A stretch of 64,000 nucleotides of DNA. It comes from Areca catechu (lineage: Eukaryota; Streptophyta; Magnoliopsida; Arecales; Arecaceae). Position 1 is the first letter of the stretch; every line of letters begins with the position of its first letter. The notes under the pieces are model-generated. The model saw only the letters and a program-made list of their open reading frames with translations, was not told the origin of the DNA and ran no database searches. Positions 44,144-55,567 of the stretch are shown here, in pieces. The position numbers were made by a program, and so were the translations under genes. The DNA is taken from positions 31,308,727-31,372,726 of the forward strand of contig CM038048.1 in assembly GCA_021397845.1 (NCBI GenBank), given 5' to 3'.

Positions 44144-45498
44144 ATGACTCGAACCTCTCATTCAAGTGAATTGAAATTTGATCAAGAAATAGAAAGGACC
44201 TTGCATAGATTAAGGAGAGAAGCTAGGCAAACTTCGGCAGAGCAAACTTCAACATCTAGGAGAGCACTTGTATCTTCACCAGGCATTAACATAGCTCTTG
44301 AATTAGATTCTGATAGTGATTCAAAAGTAGAGGAAGTCATGGCTATAAATAACAGAACTTTAAAGGAGTTGGCTGCCCCTGATTTAAATCAACAACCTTT
44401 ATGCATTGAGTACCCTATTTTAGATGCTGCATTTGAATTGAAATCAGGACTAATACATTTATTACCCGCTTTTTGTGGTCTTGCAGGAGAGGATCCACAC
44501 AAGTACTTGAAAGAGTTCCATGTGGTGTGTTCAAGCATGAAATCGCAAGGAATTTCAGAAGAACAAATCAAATTGCGAGCTTTTCCATTTTCCTTAGCAA
44601 ACCTGGCTAAAGATTGGTTGTACTACCTTTTATCTGGTTCTATTGATTCGTGGAATGAGATGAAGCGATTATTTTTGGAGAAGTATTTTTTTGCATCCAG
44701 AGCTGCCAACATAAGGAAAGATATGTGGTATTCGATAGAATAATGGAAAAATATTGTATGAATATTGGGAGCAATTTAAGAGATTATGTGCTAGCTGCCC
44801 TCATCATCAGATTAGTGATCAGCTCTTGATTCAATATTTTTATGAAGGTTTGATACTAATGGACAAGAGTATGATTGATGCTGCTAGTGGAGGTGCCTTA
44901 GTAAATCTAACACCGGAGGTTGCGAAGAATTTGATTTCCAACATGGTAGTGAATTCTCAACAATTTGGGACAAAAATAGATCATACACTTAAGAGAGTGA
45001 ATGAGATAAGCCCATCTTCCCTTGAACAAAGAGTAGAAGAACTAACCTCTCTTATGCATCAATTTGTTGTAGGAAATAAGCAGCAAGTCCAGGCATGCGG
45101 TATTTGCTCGATCATGGGTCATGCTACGGATATGTGTCCAACTTTGCAAGAAAGAGAACCAGTCCAGCAAGCAAATATCATAGGTAGCTTTCCAGGGTTG
45201 CCTCAATGTAAATATGATCCATATTCCAACTCATACAACCCTGGATGGAGAGATCATCCAAATTTGAGCTATGGAAACCAAGCTACTCAGAATCGTACCA
45301 ACTTCCATTTCAAGCTAGGCAGCAAGCAAATCAAGGTCCAAATATGTCACTTGATGAGATTGTTAAGGTCTTGACAACCAATATACAACAATTTCAACAT
45401 GAAACAAGAAACATTATTCAAAACTTAGAGAAGCAAATTAGTCAACTAGCAACATCAGTGAGCAAGCTTGAGGCTAAAGACTCTAGAAAATTGCCCTC
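44144..45498 (+). pseudogene. gag: ATH-1 (Athila lineage) gag, interrupted
   Basis: ATG at 44144. Characteristic Athila Gag core: FCGLAGEDPHKYLKEFHVVC, then AFPFSLANLAKDWLYYL and MKRLFLEKYFFASRAANIRKD. A stop at 44741 and a small frameshift are followed by the rest of the core (EQFKRLCASCPHHQISDQLL) in the frame of 44754-45374. A CCHC knuckle lies near 45097-45138 (CGICSIMGHATDMC). A further frameshift near 45310 leads to a coiled-coil segment (NLEKQISQLATSVSKLEA). At 45499 the gag is cut by the SIRE-3 LTR. Later parts of the element are not in the window. Confidence 0.9.
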
Positions 45499-46894
45499 TA
45501 TTGCTCAGTTGGCCAACCCAAGAGGGGGGGGGGGGATGAATTGGGTTTGAAAGATTTTTCTCAAATATGTGCCTTTTGAAAATCTTCAAGAGGTGAGTGA
45601 AGTGCGTTGAATATTAAATGTGGAAGCAAGTCAAAGAACATAATCAAAAGCAAGCACAAACATTACAAATTTTATAGTGGTTCAGAGCAACCCAGCTCCT
45701 ACGTCCACTATCCAAGATATCACTTGGGATTTTTACTATATTCTCATAAGAATACGACCGGTTTGTTTTACACCAGGCTCACAAACCAAAATCCAATCTT
45801 GGCTTGACACCGGAATCACCAAGAATCCAATACAACATTAGTTTTCACGAGCTCACTAACAACCCAAACTTGGTTTTCAAGGCTCACCAAAAATCTTAAA
45901 CAATACCCAAGCTACAGCCCCTGCTATACTTGGAACAATTTAAAATAAAGTTATAAATGAAGCAACACTAAAGATAAACCAAACTTTGTTGGATGGTTGT
46001 AGTTGAAGCCGTTTGAGAGGCCTTCTTGACTGCTCCTTTAATGCTCTTTAAGGCTTTCAAACTTCTTCAGTAAATGACTCAAGAAATTGATAGGAGTTTG
46101 TGAAGTCTTAAGCTCTAGCTTGAATGCTCCTTTGAATATTCATTGCTCTCATAAAAAGTTGTTCAAAACTTATTCAAATCCATCATTTATAGCTTTCCTA
46201 ACCGTTCTTAGCTGAAAATAGCCATTGGAGTGCCTTGGGAAATGAGAACTAGCCATTGGAGTACTTTTTGGATTCAAAAAATCAATTTTGGAACTAGTCA
46301 TTATACTTCAGAAACTGGGATTCGAGTCAGCTAGGTTGGGTCGAGTCAACTCAGATTCTCAGACATGCAGAAATTGAACTCTGGTCGAGTTGGCACTTTT
46401 TTGTCGAGTCGACTCACCTGACTAGTTTTCTTAGAACTAAAACTCACTCACTTTGGAAGAGTCAGCTCGGTTGCTCATTTAGTTGGCTCGGTTGTCTGGT
46501 TTCTCAAAACTATAATTTTAGGTACTCTGGATGAGTCAGCTCTAACTTCATCGAGTCAGCTCGATTGGCATAGTATCAGAAAAGCTTGTACCATGCCAGA
46601 ACAATGAGTCAGCTCTATGCTTTTGGTCGGCTCGAGTGATCTTTGTCCAAAAGACTTCCAAACTTCTTCAAACTTTTTCTAATAGCTTCCCAATGCTTTC
46701 AAACTTCTTTTAAACATAATCTAAGAATTTTAAACTATAAAATTACATAAAATTGGTCCTTTTTCGCAAGCGTATACATTTAAATTTTCTTGGACTCTTT
46801 AGTACATTATCATTTTCAATGAAAAGCTTGATTCATTACAATAATTTCAGAATTATAGGAAGAATGATTGTTCATTTGAAATATCCTACAAAAA
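45499..46894 (-). repeat. SIRE-3: Sirevirus LTR, minus strand, cut by SIRE-2
   Basis: Reverse complement of a Sirevirus LTR 3' portion. Near its left edge it has the Sirevirus LTR end (TTGGGTTGGCCAACTGAGCAATA on the minus strand, diverged from TTGGGT-GCCAC-TGGGCAACA), with a 12-G run at 45524-45535. The GTGGACGTAGGAGCTGGG and ACCACTATAAA block lies at about 45672-45712. GAGTCAGCTCG palindrome copies are at 46320-46640. At 46894 it runs into the SIRE-2 5' LTR, so about the first 75-100 bp of U3 are missing and may lie beyond SIRE-2. Preceding 5-mer ccctc (45494-45498) is the candidate target duplication. No PBS on its left, so it may be a solo LTR. Confidence 0.82.
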
Positions 46895-48562
46895 TGTTGA
46901 CCCCTGAAATGATTTTGATGATAACCAAATATTGGAGCATGTATTTGACTATTGAATATCTTTCAAGTGTTCTCAAAGTTTTTGTAGGATGATTTCATTG
47001 AACAACCCTCCTTCCTACAACATTGTAGTATGTTAAGTTAATTTTTGTTAAAACTCTATGTAAAGAAGAGCCCCCAAGTAAAATCAATTGTATACTCATT
47101 TAAGAGGGCTACTTCTATGTATGTTTTTAGTTTAACTATCTCAAGTTCAATCTTTGAGTGACTTGGAAAGGTTTTGAGTTGTTTGGAAACCACTGAAAGA
47201 AGTTTAGACAAGTTTGACAAGTTTTGGACCTAAGTCACAAGAGCCAACTCAAAGAAGGAGAGCCGACTCGAAGTCTAGCACGACACCTTGTTTTTTGGCA
47301 TGCAAACATTTGAGCTGACTCAAGTCAGAAGAGCCGACTCAGGCAGAGTTCAATTCTGAGGTTCTGAGAATTCAAGCCAACTCAAGGAGATCCGAGCCGA
47401 CTCGTCTAGAGTATAGTTTTCTCAGACAGACATTCGAGCTGACTCGAGTATTAAAGAGCCGAGTTATCCAGAGTTCTGAAAATCTTAGTTCTGAAGAACC
47501 AGCCAGGCAAGCCGACTCGAAGGAGAAGAGCCGACTCGACCATAGTGACAATTTGACCTACCTGAGGATCCGAGCTGACTCGAGCTATCCGAGCCAACTC
47601 GAATGATAGTTTCAGGTTAGTAACGGCTAGTTCCAGAACTCTTATTTTGAATCCAAAATGGTCTCCAATGTTTATATTTCGAATCTCAATGGTCTACAAT
47701 GGCTATAACCATCTAAAATCAGTTAAAGGAAATATATTTAAGGGATTTGAATCACTTTTGGAGATAGAGATGAGAAGTTAATGTGAGATTAAAGAGTTTT
47801 CATTGATCACTCAAAAGTACACACTAGAGAGCATTCAAAGCAAGTACTCAAGACTTCACCAACTCTTATCAGTATCTTGAGGCATTTATTAAAGAAGTTA
47901 AGAATCCTTAAAGAGGACCCAAAATGCAATCAAAAGGGCTTCTTAAGTGCTACAATTGCAACCATCTAATAACTTCAATTTGTCAAAAAGTTGCTTTGTA
48001 TTCTTTAACTCTTATTTGAGTCTATTAGGTTCTTGGTGAGCCTGTGTTAAAACTAACATTATAGTGTGTTTTTGGTGAGCCCGGACAAAACCAAGTTTGG
48101 GTTGTTAGTGATTCTGTGTTAAAACTAACATTATAGTGGGTTTTTGGTGAGTCCGGACAAAACCAAGTTTGGGTTGTTAGTGATCCCGTGTTAAAACTAA
48201 CATTGTAGTGGGTTTTTGGTGAGCCCGAACAAAACCAAGTTTGGGTTTTTGGTGATCTCGATGAAAAACCAAGTTGGGTTTTGGATTGTAAGCTTGTGAA
48301 AACAATCCGGTTGTATTCTTTAGGGTGAATTAGTGAAAATCCTAAGTGGTATCTTAGGTAGTGGACGTAGGAGATGGGTTGCTCCGAACCACTATAAATC
48401 TCTTGGTGTTTGTGCTATGATTTCTATATTGTGCTTTTACTTCTGCTGCTTACTCATTTAATCACTTCACTTATCACACTCTGATTTCAAAAGAATACAT
48501 ACTTGAAGAAAATTTTTAAATACCTAATTCATCCCCCTCTTGGGTAAGCCACTTGGGCAACA
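46895..48562 (+). repeat. SIRE-2 5' LTR
   Basis: 1668 bp, TGTTGACCCC to GGGCAACA. Shares with SIRE-1 the TTTTGATGATAACCAAATATTG start region, the GTGGACGTAGGAGATGGG block (from 48361) and the C-rich run before the 3' end. Two tandem-like copies of a segment with GGTGAGYCCGGACAAAACC are at 48060-48240. Palindrome copies are at 47225-47615. Confidence 0.92.
47225..47615. repeat. Cluster of GAGCCGACTCGA-type half-palindromes in the SIRE-2 LTR
   Basis: About twelve copies of GAGCYRACTC in about 390 bp, in the same LTR position as in SIRE-1 (32600-33090) and SIRE-3 (46320-46640). Confidence 0.75.
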
Positions 48563-48563
48563 A

Positions 48564-48575
48564 CTGGTATCATAG
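48564..48575 (+). other. SIRE-2 primer binding site
   Basis: TGGTATCATAGC, one base different from TGGTATCAGAGC, which pairs with the 3' end of initiator tRNA-Met (established for copia elements). Confidence 0.88.
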
Positions 48576-48608
48576 CAGTATCTCTAAACTTATTTGGAGT
48601 AAATATTG

Positions 48609-50408
48609 ATGGCTAATCCCATTAGTACCTCACTGGCCGAGGGCCAATCTACTAATAGACCACCACTCTTTATTGGCACTAATTATGGCTATTGGAAGGC
48701 CAAAATGAAAATATATATACAAGCTATTAATTTTCAATTATGAAAGATAATTCTAAAGGGACCTCAAACACCTATGAAAAAAATTGATGGCATGGATGTC
48801 CCAAAACCTGAAGAGGAATGGGATGATCACGACATGAAAATGGATGAGTTAAATGCCAAAGCTATGAATGTTTTATGTTGTGCTTTGGATGCAAGCGAGT
48901 TTAGTCGAATTTCTACTTGCCTATCTGCAAATGAAATTTGGGATAAACCCGAGGTTACCCATGAAGGAACTTCACAAGTGAAAACCTCTAAGATAAATCT
49001 TCTTGTACATAATTATGAATTATTTAAAATGGAACGAAATGAAACTATTTTTGCCATGTTCTCTAGATTTATAGATATTATTAATGGTCTTAAGAGTCTT
49101 GGCAGGATATATTCAAATGCTGACCTTGTATAGAAGATTTTGAGATCTCTACCAGATAAATGGGATCCAAAAGTCACTGCCATCCAGGAAGCTAAAGATC
49201 TCAATACACTACCATTGGATGAACTACTAGGTTCCCTGATCACTCATGAGCTGACCATGCAACATAGGAATGAAGATGATCTGAAAAAGAAAAAGATAAT
49301 AGCATTTAAAGCTACGTCAGAAATGAAGAAACAAGAAGAGGAATCTGAAGAAGAATGCCCCTCCTTCGAAGATGACTTAGAAGATGAAGACATAGCACTG
49401 GTCGTGAGGAGATTTAAAAACTTTATGGGCAAGAAAAAGGAAAGATACTTCAGAAAATTTCATAGGAAAGGTGAATACAGCAAGGACAAAGAAAAGGAGA
49501 AAGAAAAAGAAAAGGAACAACAACCCATTTGCTTTTAGTGCAAGAAACCTGGGCATATACATACCAAGTATCCACTATTAAAGAAAACCTTTAAGAAGAA
49601 AAAGAAGAAAGCAATGGTTGCAACTTAGAGCGACAGCAAGGAGTCGACTTCAACTGAAGAGGAAGAGACCACAAAAACTACAAACTTATATTTAATGGGT
49701 CTCGAAGATGAGGTAATATCCCTTGAACCTCAAGTTGAGTTTACTTTTGAAGAACTAAACACTGCATTCCATGATTTGTTATCTGAGTTTAAAAAGGCTG
49801 GTGTGAAAATTAGAGCTTTAAAAAATAGCAATGATTCCTTGATGAATGAAAATGTGGAAATTTTAGAAAAGATCAAATTATTGTAAATAAAATTGAACAA
49901 CTTTTCTGAAAAACATAAAGCTTTCCATGTTAAGAAAAATATTCATCTTGAGAAAAATAAAGCTTTAAATGAGAAAAATATTTCTTTGAAAAAGAAGGTT
50001 GAAAAACTCAAGTCTTTAATTGAAAAATTAACATTAAGTTCTAATAAACTTGAGTTGATTTTGAAAGTTCAAAGAGTATCGGGAAATAAAGATGGAATTG
50101 GTTATAATCCCTTGAATACAAATGGTATTTCAGCTATAAAATTTTTGCCTTCAAAATCTTATGTTCCAAAATTTTCAGCACCTAAACATTATGCACCAAA
50201 GTTTACAAATCAAAGGTCATTTATATCAAATATTTTTGCATCTGGATTTAAAGCTTCAACTTTTGTATCTTTGCAAAATTCAAAAGTTATTTGTTATGCA
50301 TGCAAAGGGGTTGGACATAAATCATTTCAATGCAATATCAATAGAAGTGTTAAAAGTAAAATTAGAAAGATTTGGGTTCCTAAAGAAACCATCTCCATTA
50401 ACCTGTAA
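48609..50408 (+). pseudogene. gag: SIRE-2 gag
   Basis: ATG at 48609; the whole gag is in frame 3 to the TAA at 50406-50408, about 600 codons, with no frameshift. In-frame stops fall at 48741, 49131, 49536, about 49626 and 49884. N-terminal NRPPLFIGTNYGYWKAKM is the DUF4219 motif and a UBN2-type Gag domain follows (both established for copia Gag). First zinc knuckle at 49530-49571 has a stop inside it and a Tyr for the last Cys. Second knuckle at 50292-50333 is complete. Between the knuckles is a Lys/Glu/Leu-rich coiled coil (49740-50075). This is the only near full-length Sirevirus gag here and serves as the reference for SIRE-1 and SIRE-4. Confidence 0.9.
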
Positions 50409-50594
50409 GGACCAAAGAAGACTTGGATACCTAAAAGAACTCCATGATTTTTTTGCAGGAATGTCTTGCAGCCAAGATTCAAGCAAAAGGTAGTATCTGG
50501 ATAGTGGCTGCTCAAGGCATATGATGGGTGACAAAGCTCAATTCATCACCCTAGAATTGAAAGATGAAGGAATGGTCACTTTTGATGACAATGG
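50409..50594 (+). pseudogene. pol: SIRE-2 protease, N-terminal part
   Basis: Active site YLDSGCSRHMMGD from 50494 in frame 1, so the frame differs from gag. The protease is interrupted at 50594 by TAT-3, inside a VTFDDNG segment. The continuation begins at 62114. Confidence 0.85.
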
Positions 50595-51813
50595 TGCTGC
50601 CGCCCCATCGTCGTGGCCTGTAGCTAAAGACGACCTCGAATCGCGCCCCTGTCACTCAGGATCCTGCTTAGACATCCGGGCCTACAAAACAGAGGAGACC
50701 CGGGTTGATGATCCCAGCAGGGGCACTTCGATGCTCAAGTTAGTGGCGATCCAAGGACAGATCCTCCCGGTTAAGCCCTGTAGGTGGACTCCATGCTAGG
50801 AGGAGAAATATGTGAAATGAGAGAGTGTGAGTGGGTCGAGAGCAGAGCATGGGAGTGGTAGCAAAGGAGAGCCCGAGCTGGGTGGCTGTGTCCGTCAAGG
50901 CCATTCCTGTGGGTCTCCGATAGCTTGGAGCGGTGACCTTCCTGTATACTGCCTCCTCTTGCTTGTTTTTTTTGTTTGTGACATGACTTACCTTGTTTGA
51001 ACCTTGGAGAACTTCTTTTAGCTAGGGTCATTGCACGTTGCTTACCTCGGGATCATCCCCTCACTTGCAAGCACGTGCGACGATGTCTGATGCCGTGTGC
51101 GAGGTGCCTTCCCCATTCGTGATAGGGAATAGCACAGCGTACTCTGACATTCCTTCTGGTCGCTCCATTTTGGGAAGCATGGCAGAGCTTCGATCGGCGA
51201 GTGGCCGCCCCCTAGATTCGAATCCTCTGGGTTGACTTCCTCTTCCGAGTGGCATATACGGTCAACCAGGAGCGCAGCACCTCAATCGGGGGACCCCTTA
51301 CCTTCTGGTGTAAGTGGTAGTTGGGGTAGTTATTGCGGCTTAGCGGGTGCCCCTCTGTGGTCCTTGGGCGGCTCACCACCGTCCAAGGAAGCGATGATGT
51401 CTTTTTGCTGCAGGTCTCTTAGTCCGAGGTGGGGCAAGCTCAGGAAGGTGGACCTCATCTTCGATCATGGCATCTCGACCTCGAGGGGAGCCAGCCTGGC
51501 GAAGGAGTCCGGGCAGAGGCAGAGCTCGAGTTCGGCCATGGTGTCTTGACCGCGAGGGGAGCCAGCCTAGCGAAGGAGTCTGGGTAGAGACGGAGCTCGA
51601 CTTTGGCCACGGCATCTTGACCGCGAGGGGAGCTAGCTTGGTAAAGGAGTTCAGACAGAGGTAGGAGCTCGACTTCAGCCACGGTATCTCGACCTCGAGA
51701 GGAGCCAGCCTGGCGAAGGAGTCCATGCAGAGGCATCCTGTGTGGCAGCTTCATCCGATATGGCGTACGATAGAGTCTAACATAAGTTCCACGTCAGCAA
51801 TCCCGCCACATCA
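50595..51813 (-). repeat. TAT-3 3' LTR
   Basis: 1219 bp. Minus strand begins TGATGTGGCGGGATTGC with TGACGTGG at bases 18-25 (51789-51796). Four copies of a unit of about 71 bp (CTTCGCCAGGCTGGCTCC on the minus strand) lie at about 51450-51733. ACTTGAGCATCGAAG is at 50726-50740. The other end (minus-strand 3' end) reads ...GGCAGCA. Confidence 0.9.
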
Positions 51814-51826
51814 CTTGCCCCCCACT
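51814..51826 (-). other. TAT-3 polypurine tract
   Basis: Minus strand reads AGTGGGGGGCAAG just before the 3' LTR, as in TAT-1 and TAT-2. Confidence 0.78.
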
Positions 51827-52349
51827 CTCGAGTCTCGTTGGCATGCGGTGCTCGGGGCGAAGGGAGTAAATATGGTGCTGACATGGAAAGGCAGAAATCT
51901 GGCATAATAATGGCCATGATCGTCGACGCTTCGTGAGGCGGTTCTCCAAACCAATGCAGGGGAGCCACGTGGGCACATCCATGGAGCACTTATTGCTGGC
52001 ACGGAAATCAGAGCAGTCATGGTCGAAACGAGGTGTCATCTTCATCAATTGCTGACATGTGGCGTAGATCTGACGATGGCGGTGCTGTAATGGTACGCGT
52101 AGGCATCTAGTCACTTCAAAAGGAAAGGCAGTTTTTACCAAAATACATCTCCTTTCAAATCTTGCATGCCTACCATCGTACCAGAGCTCCTTTTCTCCAT
52201 GCCATCCTTGTCTTCCAAAGTTAGCCAGGTTCATCTCCTTCTCCCTCTCCCAGCTGGGTAGAACTTTCTTCTAGGGCTAGGATCTTCCCGGACTTTGTCC
52301 GTTTTCTTCTTCTTCTTTTCTACCCTTCGACTTCATCTTCTTCCTCCAG
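51827..52349. other. TAT-3 spacer upstream of the opposite-strand gene
   Basis: No supported ORF. It occupies the same position as 5330-5791 and 23493-23970. A CT-rich run (52235-52345) precedes the ATG. Confidence 0.45.
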
Positions 52350-54819
52350 ATGTCTTACTTTGGTCCAAACTTCCATCCTTCAACCAACTAAAATGAGGCT
52401 GGGCCTTCTCGGTCGAGGCCGCCTTCTTCCTTTGCTGAGGAGGAAGAGATGCGCTTCGAGATCAGTAGGAGGCCCCATCCCATTAGGTAGGGAGTCTAGG
52501 GTCTGCCCCCCATCTCCTCCTCCACCTGAACTCGCCCCTAAACCTTCTCGGTCGACAGGTCTCGGTGGGGTTGCTTCGGCGATCACCATCAAGGAACTTA
52601 CGACCATCCGGGAGACCTATGGTGTCCCAGAATCCATCCAGCTCTCGGTCCCTCGACCAGGGGAATGGGTCACCTCCAGCGATCCATGCTGGATTGCCCT
52701 CTACGAGAAAACCCTCGCAGGGGGCCTTCGATTTCCTTTCCACCCCTTCTTTCTCTCTATGCTGAGAAACTATCATCTTGTTCCTGCTCAGCTAGTTTCC
52801 AATGCCGTCATGATGATTTTTTGTTTCATAGTTCTTTGCCACTTCTACAGGATTGTTGCCCGTTTCTCTCTGTTCAAGGTCTTCTTCATCCTGAAATGCT
52901 ATCCTTCCGAGAAGGGGTGGTGATCTATCTCCTCTTGTCCAAAGGGCATCAAATGTGAGCTCCCCTTTTCCATCAAAGAATGGAAGAGTAAATACTTCAC
53001 CTCGATTGAGGGGATCGACTGGGTTTGGAGCGACCCAGATCGGTCCCCTAATCAGAATTCAGTGATCGAAGTAGCTGATCGAGAGATCTACGACTAGCTC
53101 GATGCTGACCAAGTACCCTCCCTCGAGGTTCTGCTGTCAGAGCAGAACCTATTCAAAGCCGAGGTCAGCCTAATACGAATGTTGGGTGAGTTCGGCTCGA
53201 GCTTTATCTTCTTGTGCTTTCTCTTTGACTTTTCGAGCTTGGAGTTAATATTTTCTTTCTTTGTATAGGCATGAAGTTCTCCTTAGATGACCTCCTCGCA
53301 CTCTCCCGGAAGAGGGGTCCACCAGTGGGGGTCAGTGAGTCCCCCTCAAAGAGAGCTCGTGAAGAGAGCGACGCGAGGGTTGCACCTGCCGCGCCAGTCG
53401 AGCAAAGTAGGAGGAGGGCAGAACCCACCCCTGAGCAAGGCAGGAGGGCGGTAGAGCCCGCTCCCGAGCTAAGTTGGAGGGTTGTCGAGCTCGCTCTTGA
53501 GTCACCAAGGTAGCGCGATCTGCTCCTGGCCTAAGAGCCCGAGGTGGTCATCTGGGCTAGATCTGTTGCTACCACTGCCGCCGTGGTGTCTGCTCCCCCA
53601 AGATCATCGAGGTCGAAAAGGATTGAGAGTAGGAGAGAGTGGAGCCGACATTGGCGGCACCGTTTGGAGTGGCGTCGAGCTCCCACCACACCTCAAATGC
53701 TTTCTCAGCTGGAGGAGTGGGTGACTCCACATCAGCAATAAATAAAAGGGAGAAGGACTACTGCAGGGTCCCCTTCAGGCTGGCACCGAACACCTCCCTG
53801 GTTCGGGATCAGAACCTCACTGAGCGCATGATGGACTTTGTCGTCCAATCGTGCGATCGACGAGAGATGGCAGGGAAGCTCCTGGGCAACACCATCAGCA
53901 ACACCTTCCCCCAACTCTTCTTGGTAAGTACTCCTTTCCTTCACCTTGCCCCATTCCTTTCTTCTTGTCTCTGTGGTTGACGTCTTCTTTGGTGCAGCTC
54001 GGTGCTGAATTCCTGCTCATTAGAGACTACTGCAGAAACTGGGCCAAGAGGGATAGGCGACGAGGAGCACAGCTTGAGTCCCTGATGGCTGAGGTGAAGC
54101 AGAAGAACGATGAGGCCCGGGAGGCCTATCCGAAGAACAAAGAGCTCCGGGGCGAGGTTGTAAGTGCTGAGAGGCGCATAAAGGAGCTCGAGGAGTCCTT
54201 GGACCGGGAGAGGAGCCGATCCAAGAGCAGGGTAGAAGAGCTTAAGGCCAAGGAGGCTAGGCTAAAAGAGCTTGATGTTGAAGCCACCCAAGAGAAGGAA
54301 TGGGCCTAGTCCCTTCTGGTAGAACTGGGGGCGGCGAAGGAGTGGGCAACTGTCATCGAGAAGAAAGCCACCATTGCCGAGAAGAAGGCCACAAGCACTG
54401 AAGGGAAGGCCGCTGTGGCAGTCAACTCGGTGGAGGCTACAAAGAAGGAGGCTGTCGAGGCAGCCTATCAGGCTGAGGTCACCAGGAAGGGGGCCGCCGA
54501 GGTGGTGGCGAGATACAAGGCCTCCGAGGAGTTTGGCACCGAGTTCCATGAAGTGGCAACGGACTCCTTCCTCAAGGGGTTCATGTATTGCCGGTCCAGG
54601 GTGGAGGGCCTTATCCCGGACAAGAACATGGACAGGCTCAGATTCCCGGGTGCTCCGGGAACGAGCCCGACCCCTGACCTGGGCAAGGTGGAGGAACCAG
54701 TTGCTACTATCGACCCAGCTCCGTTGGTGGTGGTCGTCGAAGACGAAGCCCTGCCGTCAGAGGCCCCAGAAGGTGATACCCCACATGAGCGCCATCTTAG
54801 GAAGGAGCCGGTCGGATAG
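52350..54819 (+). pseudogene. Opposite-strand two-intron gene of TAT-3
   Basis: Exon 1 (52350-53185) has the Transposase_28-like region: GGLRFPFHPFF, LVPAQLVSNA and WVWSDPDRSPNQNS. Intron 1 is 53186-53268 (83 nt, GT-AG, contains a stop). Exon 2 is 53269-53923 (MKFSLDDLLAL). Intron 2 is 53924-53997 (74 nt, GT-AG). Exon 3 is 53998-54819, a coiled coil with the same DSFLKGF segment as the other copies. Several stops (for example 52389, 53095, 54307) and shifts in exons 1 and 2 mark it as dead. The introns are in the same places as in TAT-1 and TAT-2 although the exons are clearly diverged. Confidence 0.78.
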
Positions 54820-55260
54820 CATAGGGGCCCATTATAATTTTTCTTCTTTTTGCTTCTGATCTGGGCTGCCCGGTATGTCAGGGCCCAGTTACAATGTACA
54901 ACTTTACCAAGTATTAATGAATTTTTTTTTCAGACATCTTGACCTGTGTCTCTTTTCATTCTTTGCACTTTGTCAATCTTCTTCCCTTCACTTCTCGACT
55001 GCCTGTGTGCATGTACTTGTGTAGGCGCCTGGCCTTGAAGTACCAAGTATCCAGACCCTTCTCTATCGAGCTTCGAACATGCGAGGTTAGGAAGGAGTTC
55101 TTAGCTTGCTGAGTCATTCCCACCTTGCGAGCGAAATGGTTGTAGGGCTCCGAGCACTTTGCTTGAGGAGGTCTATTCGACCTTGACCGGGACCAGCTCC
55201 AGGTGTGCACGGCAAGGTCGAGCTCGGATGTTGCACTCGTTGGACCTGCCAGGTGACTAT
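54820..55260. other. TAT-3 spacer after the opposite-strand gene
   Basis: No ORF of note. AATGAATTTTTTTTTCAG at about 54915 may lie near the 3' end of the opposite-strand transcript. Confidence 0.35.
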
Positions 55261-55470
55261 GAGGTGCCGGGCTTCAGGAGTTTCTGGGCTTGAGTGCCAG
55301 GCTTCGAGAGTTTTCGGGCTTGAGTCCTGGGCTTCAGGACTTTCTGGGCTTGAGTGCCGGGCTTCAGGAGTTTTCAAGCTTGAGTGTCGGGTTTCAGGAC
55401 TTTTCGAGCTTGAGTGCCGGGCTTCAGGAGTTTCCAGGCATGAGTAACGGGCTTCAAGAGTTTCCAAGCT
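55261..55470. repeat. 30-bp tandem array in the TAT-3 3' untranslated region
   Basis: Seven units of exactly 30 bp starting at 55261, 55291 and so on to 55441, each a variant of TGAGTGCCGGGCTTCAGGAG plus a 10-bp end. It takes the place of the 120-bp array of TAT-2. Open frames across it are by-products of the period. Confidence 0.92.
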
Positions 55471-55567
55471 TGAGCATGCCAGATTTGCGATCGGGCAACG
55501 ATATCCCTGCAAGGCAAAAGTGATTTGCACAACCTCATCTTTATTATTAGTTGGGGAAGGCCTTACA

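Noticed and set aside
55205..55523. ORFs over the 30-bp array (both strands)
   Set aside because: Period divisible by three gives repetitive open frames; position matches the variable 3' UTR array of Tat elements.
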